A DNA stretch of 7,556 bases from FEN-1219 sp036563665 (GTDB taxonomy: Bacteria; Pseudomonadota; Gammaproteobacteria; Steroidobacterales; Rariloculaceae): the NCBI GenBank assembly GCA_036563665.1, contig DATCLY010000050.1, positions 1 to 7,556 on the forward strand, read 5' to 3'. Shown one piece after another: positions 1 to 6,402 of this stretch. The notes under the pieces are model-generated. The model was not told where the DNA came from. It did not search any database and saw nothing but the letters and a program-made list of their open reading frames with translations. The stretch's first letter is position 1. Every line of letters starts with the position of its first letter. A program made the translations under genes and the position numbers.

Positions 1-418
1 GGCCCACACCGACGGCGACATCTACGTGTTCTTCCGCGACGCGAACGTCTTGGCCGTGGGCGACGCCGTGTCGCCCGCGCGCGATCCCGTGCTCGACTGG
101 TACGGCGGCGGCTGGCTCGGCGGACGCGTGGACTCGCTCGCGCGCGTGCTCGCGATTTCGAACGACGACACCCGCTTCGTGCCCGCGTACGGCCCCGCGG
201 TCGGACGCGCCGAGGTGCAGGCCGAGCACGACCTCATGCTCGAGCTCTTCGAGCGCATGGTCGAGCGCGTGCGCAAGGGAGAGAGCGCGGAGGTCATGCT
301 GAAGGAAGGCGTGCTCGACGGGCTGCCGCGCGCGTTCGACGATCCCTTCGCGTTCGTGTACGCCGCGCACAAGGGTCTCTGGGCCCACCACAACACGCTG
401 TCGCCGGACATCGTCTGA
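1..418 (+). CDS. MBL-fold metallo-hydrolase, C-terminal fragment (5' end outside window)
   Basis: The reading frame is open from base 2 and ends at TGA 416-418, leaving about 138 residues of the C-terminal half. The visible start reads AHTDGD, followed by NVLAVGD. In MBL-fold hydrolases of the glyoxalase-II/beta-lactamase type these correspond to the third metal-binding His and the bridging metal-binding Asp. The HxHxDH motif would lie upstream of the window. After that comes a WYGGGW-type segment and an alpha-helical tail rich in Glu, Arg and Leu. An oddity is that the place where the family usually has PGHGP, with its last metal-binding His, reads VPAYGP (Tyr codon 188-190). Either a ligand is lost or this subfamily differs. 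The substrate cannot be told from the sequence. The stop codon is one base from the start of the ankyrin gene, so the two are very probably co-translated. Confidence 0.8.
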   Translation, partial: AHTDGDIYVFFRDANVLAVGDAVSPARDPVLDWYGGGWLGGRVDSLARVLAISNDDTRFVPAYGPAVGRAEVQAEHDLMLELFERMVERVRKGESAEVMLKEGVLDGLPRAFDDPFAFVYAAHKGLWAHHNTLSPDIV

Positions 419-419
419 G

Positions 420-1946
420 ATGAAGCTCGCCGCCCTCGTCGCCGTCCTCCTGCTCGCGTCCGCGAACGCGCTCGCCGCCGACGCCACGCTCGCGAGCCTC
501 ATCCAGGCCGGCGACCGCGAGGCGGCGCTCGCGGCCATCCGCGCCGGCGCGGACGTGAACGCCGCGCAGGGCGACGGCACCACGCCGCTGCACTGGGCCG
601 TGTACCGCATCGATCCGGAGCTCGCGGCGGAGCTGCTGCGGCGCGGCGCGCGGGCCGACGCGATCAATCTCTACGGCTCGAGCCCGCTCGCCGAGGCCGC
701 GAAGATCGGCCACGCCGGCCTCGCCGAGATGCTGCTCGACGCGGGCGCCGACGTGGAGTCGCCGAACCAGGACGGCCAGACGGTGCTCATGCTCGCGGCC
801 CGCGCGGGCGCGGCCGACGTCGCGAAGCTGCTCGTGGAGCGCGGCGCCGACGTGAACGCGCGCGAGGCGTGGCGCGGCCAGACGGCGCTCATGTGGGCGG
901 CCGACGCGAACGCTCCCGAGGTGGTGCGGCTCCTGATCGAGCACGGCGCGGACGTCGAGGCGCGCGCGTTCGCGAACGACTGGGGCGTGCAGATCACGTC
1001 CGAGCCGCGCGCCCAGTACCGCCCCACCGGCGGCTTGACGCCCCTGCTCTATGCCGCGCGCGCCGGGTGCACGCCGTGCGTGGCCGCGCTGCTCGACGCG
1101 GGCGCGGACATCGACCGGCCCACCCCCGACGGCATCACGCCGCTCATGATCGCGCTCGACAACTTCTGGTTCGACACGGCGAAGCTCCTGCTCGAGCGCG
1201 GCGCCGACCCGCACCTCGCCGACTGGTGGGGACGCACGGCGCTCTACATCGCCGTGGACATGAGCTCGTACAGCGGCCGCCGCAACGATCCGGCGCAGCT
1301 CGCCCCGCGCACGCCCGCCATCGAGATCGTGCGCATGCTGCTCGAGGCGGGCGTCGACCCGAACCCGCAGCTCAACATGCACCGCCCCGGCCGCGGCGGG
1401 AACACGAGCCGCTTCGTGGATGATCTTTTGACCACGGGGGCGACGCCGCTGCTGCGCGCCGCCATCGGCCACGACGTGGAAGCCGTGCGGCTGCTGCTCG
1501 AGCACGGCGCGCTCGTCGATCTGTCGAACGTGATGGGCGTCACGCCGCTCATGGGCGCGGCGGGCATGGGCGTCTCGCCGCGGGACCGGCGGCTCGACTT
1601 CGGCGGCGACGTGCAGGCGCGCGCCATCGCCACGATCGACGTGTTGCTCGACGCCGGCGCCGACGTGAACGCGCGCGTGACGGACATCACGAGCCGGACG
1701 GCGCGCATCGCGCGGTCGAGCACGATGACCGAGCGCGAAGGTCAAACGGCGCTGTACGGCGCCGTGAAGTTCGCCTGGGCGCGGGTGGTGCGGCACCTCA
1801 TCGACCGCGGCGCGCGCGTGGACGTCGTGGACGCGCTCGGCAAGTCCCCCTTGGACGCCGCGCTCGGCCGCGTCGGCGGCCGCGACAACACCGTCTCGGA
1901 AGAGGTGGCGCAGATCCTGCGCGAGGCGCTCGAAACGGGCGCCTGA
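420..1946 (+). CDS. exported ankyrin-repeat protein
   Basis: This 508-residue protein begins with a clear Sec signal peptide: MKLAALVAVLLL, with likely cleavage after ANALA at residue 19. The rest is almost entirely ankyrin repeats. About twelve can be followed, with repeated TPLHWA/TPLLYAA/TALMWAA helices and GADVNA turns from residue 23 to about 485. Longer inserts interrupt the array near residues 183-204, 282-299, 317-338, 383-402 and 420-440. No catalytic domain and no membrane segment beyond the signal peptide is visible. The protein is therefore probably a periplasmic or secreted binding scaffold; its partner is unknown. ATG 420-422 follows the upstream TGA by one base (TGAGATG) with no good Shine-Dalgarno sequence before it, which points to translational coupling with the MBL hydrolase. 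The gene ends at TGA 1944-1946. The ankyrin fold is certain; the biological role is not known. Confidence 0.93.
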   Translation: MKLAALVAVLLLASANALAADATLASLIQAGDREAALAAIRAGADVNAAQGDGTTPLHWAVYRIDPELAAELLRRGARADAINLYGSSPLAEAAKIGHAGLAEMLLDAGADVESPNQDGQTVLMLAARAGAADVAKLLVERGADVNAREAWRGQTALMWAADANAPEVVRLLIEHGADVEARAFANDWGVQITSEPRAQYRPTGGLTPLLYAARAGCTPCVAALLDAGADIDRPTPDGITPLMIALDNFWFDTAKLLLERGADPHLADWWGRTALYIAVDMSSYSGRRNDPAQLAPRTPAIEIVRMLLEAGVDPNPQLNMHRPGRGGNTSRFVDDLLTTGATPLLRAAIGHDVEAVRLLLEHGALVDLSNVMGVTPLMGAAGMGVSPRDRRLDFGGDVQARAIATIDVLLDAGADVNARVTDITSRTARIARSSTMTEREGQTALYGAVKFAWARVVRHLIDRGARVDVVDALGKSPLDAALGRVGGRDNTVSEEVAQILREALETGA

Positions 1947-1961
1947 GCCCCCGTCCCTCCC

Positions 1962-1989
1962 CTTGAAAAACCCCTCCGCGCTCCTATCT
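1962..1989 (+). promoter_or_regulatory. sigma-32-like heat-shock promoter of hsp20
   Basis: The -35 element CTTGAAA (1962-1968) matches the sigma-32 consensus exactly. It is followed after 14 bases by CCTATCT (1983-1989), a moderate match to the sigma-32 -10 element CCCCATnT. It lies in the 86-base gap before the small heat-shock gene, with transcription expected to start near 1996. The same bases could also serve sigma-70 (TTGAAA, 16 bp, TATCTC), so the sigma factor is inferred. Confidence 0.6.
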
Positions 1990-2032
1990 CACGGGGCAGC
2001 AGAATCCACTATGCGAGACAGGAGGTACGATC

Positions 2033-2473
2033 ATGGCACTCGTGCGTTATGACCCCTGGGCCTTCATGAATCAGGTCCAGGAGGACATCAACCGCGTGTT
2101 CCGGAGCTGGGCCACCTCGGACACCACCAGCGTGGTGGCCGACTGGGTACCGGCGGTGGACGTGATGGAGTACAACGACCGCTTCGAGCTCTTCGTCGAC
2201 CTGCCCGGCGTGCCCGCGGACGAGGTGGACATCACGCTGGAGCGCGGCGTGCTCACGCTGTCGGGCGAGCGCAAGCCGCATCATGACGGCCAGTCCGAGG
2301 AGCCGCTCTCCCGGCGCACCGAGCGCGGCCACGGGCGGTTCTACCGGCGCTTCCTGCTGCCCGACACCGCCGACGTGGATGGCGTGAAGGCGCGCGAGAA
2401 CAACGGCGTGCTCGAGATCACCATCCCGAAGCAGGCCGCGGCGCTGCCTCGGCGGATCAAGGTGGCCGCCTGA
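2033..2473 (+). CDS. Hsp20/alpha-crystallin family small heat-shock protein
   Basis: This is a 146-residue cytoplasmic, ATP-independent holdase chaperone that binds unfolding proteins during heat stress. It has a short N-terminal arm containing DPWAFMNQV, then an alpha-crystallin domain from about residue 38 to 135. That domain includes FELFVDLPGV and the signature ENNGVLEITIP (122-132). A C-terminal I-x-V oligomerisation motif (IKV, 142-144) completes it. The length is normal for the class that includes E. coli IbpA and the Hsp20 proteins of many proteobacteria. The start is fixed by a near-perfect Shine-Dalgarno sequence, AGGAGGT (2020-2026), six bases upstream. It is probably a single-gene unit with its own heat-shock-type promoter and a strong hairpin downstream. 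I saw no clear ROSE or fourU RNA thermometer in the short leader. Confidence 0.95.
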   Translation: MALVRYDPWAFMNQVQEDINRVFRSWATSDTTSVVADWVPAVDVMEYNDRFELFVDLPGVPADEVDITLERGVLTLSGERKPHHDGQSEEPLSRRTERGHGRFYRRFLLPDTADVDGVKARENNGVLEITIPKQAAALPRRIKVAA

Positions 2474-2538
2474 CGGCGTGACGCCCGCCCTCGGCGACGG
2501 GCATCCCGCCGGCGCTCCCTCCTCCGGAGCGACGTCAG

Positions 2539-2570
2539 TGCCCCGCGGGCCGCCATGGGCCCGCGGGGCA
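2539..2570. terminator. perfect 12-bp inverted repeat between convergent hsp20 and nrdB
   Basis: The arms TGCCCCGCGGGC (2539-2550) and GCCCGCGGGGCA (2559-2570) are exact reverse complements around an 8-base loop. The hairpin lies 65 bases after the hsp20 stop and 46 bases past the nrdB stop. On the plus strand it is followed by TCCTTCGT, a weak pyrimidine tract rather than a real T-run. On the minus strand no T-run follows. It therefore fits best as the hsp20 terminator, and may also block or stabilise the nrdAB transcript arriving from the other side. A second, imperfect GC hairpin lies at 2588-2610, immediately downstream of the nrdB stop. Confidence 0.6.
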
Positions 2571-2615
2571 TCCTTCGTCCGTGCCCGCGCGGCGAGCGTC
2601 CGCTCGCGCGGCGCG

Positions 2616-3626
2616 TCAGAACGCGTGGTCGAACGCGACCTCCCCCTGCACGGCCACCTGGTATGCGGACACGCGGCGCTCGAAGAAGTTGGTGAGCTCC
2701 TGCACGTCCTGCAGCTCCATGAACGGCAGCGGGTTGCGCGTGCCGAACCGCGGCGGCAGCCCCAGCGCCGCGAGCCGGCGGTCCGCCACGTACTCGAGGT
2801 ACTGACGCATCTGCGCGCGCGTGAGCCCCACCACGCCGCCCGCGAGCACGTCGTCCGCGAACTGCGTCTCGCAATCCACGGCCTCCTCGATCATCGCGCG
2901 CACGTTCGCCGCCCACTGCGCGTCGAACAGCCGCGGCTCCTCGCGCCGCACGGTGGCGATGACCTCGAACGCGAACGCCATGTGGCCGCTCTCGTCGCGG
3001 AACACCCAGTTGGTGCCCGCCGCGAGCCCGGGCAAGAGCCCCCGGGAGCGCAGGAAGTACACGTAGGCGAACGCGGCGAAGAAGAACAGGCCTTCGATGC
3101 AGCTCGCGAAGCAGGTGAGATTCAGCAGGAATGCCCGCCGGTCCTCCTCCGTGCGGATGCGGTCGAGCGCGAACACCGAGTCGATCCAGCGCTGGCAGAA
3201 CTCCGCCTTGCGGCGGATGGACGGCACGTTCTCCACGGCGGCGAACGCCTGCGCCCGCCGCTCGGGGTCCGGCACGTAGTTGTCGAGCAGCGTCAGGTAG
3301 AACTGGATGTGCAGCGCCTCCTCGAAGAGCTGCCGCGAGAGGTACATGCGCGCCTCGGGCGCGTTGATGTGCCGGTACAGCGAGATCACCAGGTTGTTCG
3401 ACACGATCGTGTCGCCGGTCGCGAAGAACGCCACCAGCCGCTCGATGAGGTGCCGCTCCGCCGGCGTGAGCCGCTGGCGCAGGTGACCCAGGTCGATCTG
3501 GAAATCGATCTCCTCCACCGTCCAGGTGTTCTTGATGGCGGCCCGGTACATCTCGTAGAAGCGCGGATAGCGCATGGGCCGCAAGGTGAGCGCGAAACCG
3601 GGGTCGAGCAGCATCGGCGCGGTCAT
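2616..3626 (-). CDS. nrdB: class Ia ribonucleotide reductase small (beta, radical-generating) subunit
   Basis: This 336-residue subunit holds the di-iron centre and tyrosyl radical used by NrdA to reduce ribonucleotides. Aligned by motif to E. coli NrdB, the metal ligands are D72 (ATGDTI), E103 and H106 (FEEALH), E178 (CIEGL), and E212 and H215 (RDESGH). Their spacings equal those of E. coli. The radical residue is Tyr110 (HIQFY), so this is not a Chlamydia-like class Ic protein with Phe. The C-terminal segment is short and ends in FDHAF. I chose the ATG at 3624-3626, which overlaps the nrdA stop as ATGA with a GAGG nine bases upstream. An in-frame ATG at 3665 lies inside nrdA and would add 13 residues unlike the family. 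The overlap indicates coupled translation giving matched subunit amounts. Confidence 0.95.
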   Translation of the reverse strand: MTAPMLLDPGFALTLRPMRYPRFYEMYRAAIKNTWTVEEIDFQIDLGHLRQRLTPAERHLIERLVAFFATGDTIVSNNLVISLYRHINAPEARMYLSRQLFEEALHIQFYLTLLDNYVPDPERRAQAFAAVENVPSIRRKAEFCQRWIDSVFALDRIRTEEDRRAFLLNLTCFASCIEGLFFFAAFAYVYFLRSRGLLPGLAAGTNWVFRDESGHMAFAFEVIATVRREEPRLFDAQWAANVRAMIEEAVDCETQFADDVLAGGVVGLTRAQMRQYLEYVADRRLAALGLPPRFGTRNPLPFMELQDVQELTNFFERRVSAYQVAVQGEVAFDHAF

Positions 3627-6028
3627 TGGCAAGCCTCGCAGGTCTCGGGGTTCTCGAGCGAGCACGCGACCGCCGCGGCGTCCGGCGGCGTCGGCACGGT
3701 GGCCTTGGCGATCTGCGTCGCGGGTCGCGACCGCAGGTAGTACGTGGTCTTCAAGCCGCGCTTCCAGGCGTACATGTACATGCTCGAGAGCTGGCCGATG
3801 TTCGGGTTGGCGATGAACAGGTTCAGGGACTGGCTCTGGTCCACGAACGGCCCGCGATCGGCCGCCATGTCGATGAGCGAGCGCATCGGCAGCTCCCAGG
3901 CCGTGCGGTAGATCGCCTTGAGCTCGGCCGGCAGCGCGTCGATGCCCTGCACCGAGCCGTCGCCGAGCTTGATGGCGTTGCGGATCTCCTCCGTCCAGAG
4001 CCCGAGCGCCTTGAGCTCGTCCACGAGATAGCGGTTCACCTGCAGGAAGTCCCCCGAGAGCGTCTCACGCTTGAAGAGGTTCGACACCTGCGGCTCGATG
4101 CATTCGTAGCAGCCCGCGATCGAGGCGATGGTGGCCGTGGGCGCGATGGCGACGAGCAGGCTGTTGCGCAGGCCGTGGGCCACGATCTCCTGCGCGAGCC
4201 CCTGCCACGGATAGCGGTCGGACGGCGTCACCCCCCAGGCGTGGAACTGCAGCTCGCCGCGCGCCGCGCGGGTCTCCGGGAACGCGTCGTGCGGGCCGTG
4301 CAGGCGCGCGAGCTCGAGCGACGTGCGCAGCGCGTGGAAGTAGACCGCCTCGGCGATCTCCGTGGACAGGCGCCGCGCGCGCTCGGAGTCGAACGGCAGG
4401 CGCAGCCGGAAGAACACGTCCTGCAGCCCCATGACGCCGAGTCCCACCGGCCGCCAGCGCAGGTTGGAGGCGCGGGCCTCGGGGATCGGGTAGAAGTTGA
4501 GGTCGATCACGCGGTCGAGCTGCCGCACGGCGATCTCCACCGTGCGGCCGAGCTTGTCGAAGTCGAACCCGTCGGGGCCCACGTGCCGCGCGAGGTTCAC
4601 CGACCCCAGGTTGCAGACCGCGGTCTCCGCGCCGCTCGTGACCTCGAGGATCTCGGTGCAGAGGTTCGACAGGTGCACCACGTTGCCGGGCTTGCCCGTC
4701 TGGTTGCAGGCGCGGTTCGCCTTGTCCTTGAACGTCATCCAGCCGTTGCCGGTCTGCGCGAGCGTGCGCATCATGCGCGCGTAGAGATCGCGGGCGCGCA
4801 CGGTGCGCTTCGCGAGCCCGCGCGCCTCCGCCTGCTCGTACGCCGCGTCGAACGCCTCGCCGTAGAGGTCCGGCAGCTCCGGCACGTCCTTCGGATCGAA
4901 CAGCGACCAGGGCTCGTCGGCCTCCACGCGGCGCATGAAGAGATCGGGGATCCAGTTGGCGATGTTCAAGTGATGCGTGCGCCGCGCCTCGTCGCCGGTG
5001 TTGTCGCGCAGCTCCAGGAACGCCTCGATGTCCGCGTGCCAGGGCTCGAGGTACACGCACGCGGCGCCCTTGCGTCGTCCCCCTTGGTTGACGGCCGCTA
5101 CGGACGCGTCGAGCGTCTTGAGCCACGGCACGATGCCGTTCGACAGCCCGTTGGTGCCGCGGATCAGGGAGCCTTCGGCCCGCACCCGATGCCAGGCGAT
5201 GCCGATGCCGCCCGAGAACTTCGACAGCAGCGCCACGTCCTTGTACTTGTCGTAGATGGCCTCGAGCGAGTCCTCCGGCGAGTCGAGCAGGAAGCAGCTC
5301 GAGAGCTGCTCGTGGCGCGTGCCCGCGTTGAACAGCGTGGGCGAGCTCGGCACGTAATCGAGATTGGAGAACGCGTCGTAGAGCTCGATCGCGCCTTGCG
5401 GCGTCTCGGAGAGCGCCGCGGCGATCCGCATCCAGAAGTGCTGCGGCGTCTCGATCACGAGCCGCCGAGTGGGGTGCTTCAGGAGATAGCGGTCGTAGAG
5501 CGTGCGCAGCCCGAAGTACTCGAGCCGCTGCGTGCGGCTCGGGTCGATGGCGTCGTTGAGCTTGCGGGCGTGGCTCTCCACGAAGCCGAGCAGCCGCTCG
5601 TTGACGAGCCCCACGTCGAAGCCCAGGCGGATCGACTGCGAGAACGAGTAGACCGAGAGGGCGTGCACCTCCTTGTCGATGTAGTTCGCGAGCAGCCGCG
5701 CGGCGAGCTGCGAGTACTCGGGTTCCTCGGCGATGAACGAGGCGGCGGTGCGGATCGACAGCTCGTCGAGCTCGCGCGTGGTGGCGCCGTCGTAGAGGCC
5801 CGCGATGGTCTTGAGCGCCACCCGCAGCGGATCGACCGCCGAGAGGTCGTCGCAGCAGCGCGTGACGGCGCGCACGATCTTGTTCACGTCCACGGGCTCG
5901 CGCGCGCCGCTGCGCTTCGTCACGCGCATCTGCGTGCGCGCGCCGTAGGGCGCGGTGAGCTCGAAAGCGGGTTGATCGGGAGCGGCGGCCGGAACGGCCG
6001 CGTCGGAGGACGGCGCTTCGCTCAGCAT
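3623..6028 (-). CDS. nrdA: class Ia ribonucleotide reductase large (alpha, catalytic) subunit
   Basis: This 801-residue cytoplasmic enzyme reduces ribonucleoside diphosphates to deoxyribonucleotides for DNA synthesis. A low-complexity Ala/Pro-rich leader (residues 1-30) precedes one N-terminal ATP-cone (about 33-115, starting VTKRSGA), the site where ATP activates and dATP inhibits. The catalytic barrel follows. Visible active-site residues are C245 (SSCFLLD) and C472 (VCNLGSVNL), the disulfide pair; C457 with N455 and E459 (NLCTEI), the thiyl-radical cysteine and its partners; and Y763/Y764 (TTYYLR), the radical-transfer pair. The C-terminal CEAC (797-800) is the mobile cysteine pair re-reduced by thioredoxin or glutaredoxin. 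All residues needed for activity are present. The ATG at 6026-6028 is preceded by AGGAG (6040-6044). The gene is first in an operon with nrdB and has a leader of about 340 bases carrying NrdR boxes and a B12 riboswitch. Confidence 0.97.
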   Translation of the reverse strand: MLSEAPSSDAAVPAAAPDQPAFELTAPYGARTQMRVTKRSGAREPVDVNKIVRAVTRCCDDLSAVDPLRVALKTIAGLYDGATTRELDELSIRTAASFIAEEPEYSQLAARLLANYIDKEVHALSVYSFSQSIRLGFDVGLVNERLLGFVESHARKLNDAIDPSRTQRLEYFGLRTLYDRYLLKHPTRRLVIETPQHFWMRIAAALSETPQGAIELYDAFSNLDYVPSSPTLFNAGTRHEQLSSCFLLDSPEDSLEAIYDKYKDVALLSKFSGGIGIAWHRVRAEGSLIRGTNGLSNGIVPWLKTLDASVAAVNQGGRRKGAACVYLEPWHADIEAFLELRDNTGDEARRTHHLNIANWIPDLFMRRVEADEPWSLFDPKDVPELPDLYGEAFDAAYEQAEARGLAKRTVRARDLYARMMRTLAQTGNGWMTFKDKANRACNQTGKPGNVVHLSNLCTEILEVTSGAETAVCNLGSVNLARHVGPDGFDFDKLGRTVEIAVRQLDRVIDLNFYPIPEARASNLRWRPVGLGVMGLQDVFFRLRLPFDSERARRLSTEIAEAVYFHALRTSLELARLHGPHDAFPETRAARGELQFHAWGVTPSDRYPWQGLAQEIVAHGLRNSLLVAIAPTATIASIAGCYECIEPQVSNLFKRETLSGDFLQVNRYLVDELKALGLWTEEIRNAIKLGDGSVQGIDALPAELKAIYRTAWELPMRSLIDMAADRGPFVDQSQSLNLFIANPNIGQLSSMYMYAWKRGLKTTYYLRSRPATQIAKATVPTPPDAAAVACSLENPETCEACQ

Positions 6029-6168
6029 GATCGGTGCTTCTCCTCGACGCGGGCACGGGCAGGCCGCGCGGGACGAGCCGAGGGGCGTCGTCTCCGGCGT
6101 GGCTTTCCGCTCCCGCGAGCAGAATGAGCCGACACCGCGCGCTCGCGATCGATGCTCAGGGCGCGCGG
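6029..6168 (-). promoter_or_regulatory. nrdA leader: expression platform and ribosome-binding site
   Basis: About 140 transcribed bases lie between the riboswitch core and the nrdA start. The ribosome-binding site is AGGAG at 6040-6044, 11 bases from ATG. A small hairpin, GCUC-GCGG-GAGC on the RNA (6109-6120), has a loop that can pair with CCGC in riboswitch loop L5, so it is a candidate for the L13 partner of the kissing loop. A 6-bp pairing (6045-6050 with 6085-6090) would place a stem directly beside the ribosome-binding site. No hairpin followed by a U-run is present, so control by intrinsic transcription termination is unlikely. Translational control is the better guess but is not shown. 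Confidence 0.45.
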
Positions 6169-6342
6169 CGGCCGCGGCAGGTCTTCGGGCTCATGGGTGT
6201 GGCCTCGGCAGGCCGCCTACTCGGCGCCGCTTCCCGGGCGAGCCCAGTGCGATGCGCGCCTTTCGTCCCCAATTACCGCTGCGGGGCAGCTCCGGAATCG
6301 CCGCGTGCGCGGCCCACCGGATTCCCTCTTCGGCCCTCCACC
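6168..6342 (-). ncRNA. cobalamin (AdoCbl) riboswitch upstream of nrdAB
   Basis: Read on the minus strand, the conserved blocks of the cobalamin riboswitch occur in the correct order. They are GAAGAGGGAAtCCGGTG (ending at 6315), GCTGCCCCGCAGCGGTAA (6290 down to 6273), GCACTGGG followed by GGGAAG, then GAGTAGG, and the B12 box AGCCCGAAGACCTGCCG (6191 down to 6175). The last block matches the classic AGYCMGgAgaCCtGCC motif. The element binds adenosylcobalamin or a related form and normally lowers expression of the gene behind it. Its only downstream genes on this strand are nrdA and nrdB, so B12 is expected to repress the class Ia reductase. The outer limits (P1) are approximate. Confidence 0.93.
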
Positions 6343-6353
6343 ATTTCTAGTGT
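6338..6353 (-). promoter_or_regulatory. NrdR box 2 (downstream copy)
   Basis: The plus-strand 16-mer CCACCATTTCTAGTGT matches the NrdR palindrome acaCwAtATaTwGtgt at 12 of 16 positions, including both CAC/GTG arms. Exactly 16 bp separate it from the stronger box at 6370-6385, giving the 32-bp centre-to-centre distance expected for tandem NrdR sites. It lies just downstream of the predicted transcription start and overlaps the 5' edge of the riboswitch. On its own it would be weak; the spacing is what supports it. Confidence 0.7.
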
Positions 6354-6369
6354 CGGGCACCGCTGGCGA

Positions 6370-6385
6370 CCACAAGATATTGTGT
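6370..6385 (-). promoter_or_regulatory. NrdR box 1, overlapping the -10 element
   Basis: The plus-strand 16-mer CCACAAGATATTGTGT matches the NrdR consensus palindrome at 14 of 16 positions. It completely covers the predicted -10 hexamer, so bound NrdR would exclude RNA polymerase. NrdR is the ATP-cone and zinc-ribbon repressor of ribonucleotide reductase operons; its own gene is not in this window. Confidence 0.87.
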
Positions 6386-6402
6386 CCACCGGCGGGCGTC
6401 AA
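6374..6402 (-). promoter_or_regulatory. sigma-70-type promoter of nrdAB
   Basis: On the minus strand, TTGACG (-35, 6402 down to 6397) and TATCTT (-10, 6379 down to 6374) are separated by 17 bases, the optimal spacing. Transcription should start near 6367, placing the riboswitch at the beginning of a leader of about 340 bases. The strongest promoter-like sequence thus sits exactly where the NrdR box and the riboswitch require one. Confidence 0.75.

Noticed and set aside
294..1796. Open frame of 500 codons opposite the ankyrin gene
   Set aside because: Arg/His/Ala-rich antisense translation of the repetitive ankyrin codons; its periodicity comes from the repeats on the plus strand.
536..1960. 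Possible DNA tandem repeat across the ankyrin gene
   Set aside because: The recurring GGCGCGGACGTGAACGC-like pieces are diverged codons of protein repeats, not a DNA-level tandem array.
1996..2032. ROSE-type RNA thermometer in the hsp20 leader
   Set aside because: The leader is short and I could not find a stretch within it that pairs well with the AGGAGGT ribosome-binding site.
2478..3740. Open frame of 420 codons on the plus strand opposite nrdB
   Set aside because: Shadow of nrdB with no motif; it also runs through the terminator hairpin and has no ribosome-binding site or plausible start context.
4065..6056. Open frame of 663 codons on the minus strand overlapping nrdA in another frame
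   Set aside because: Arg/Ala-rich shadow frame of nrdA, which itself carries every catalytic residue; two such genes in one place are not credible.
3626..6127. Open frame of 833 codons on the plus strand opposite nrdA
   Set aside because: Its translation is a low-complexity Arg/Val/Leu/Glu-rich sequence with no recognisable motif. It mirrors nrdA exactly, as expected in a GC-rich genome where the complementary frame seldom meets stops.
6156..6194. Twelve-residue minus-strand open frame starting inside the B12 box, with GAGG eight bases upstream
   Set aside because: Its bases are the conserved riboswitch core, so their conservation is explained by RNA structure; the leader-peptide reading is probably coincidence.
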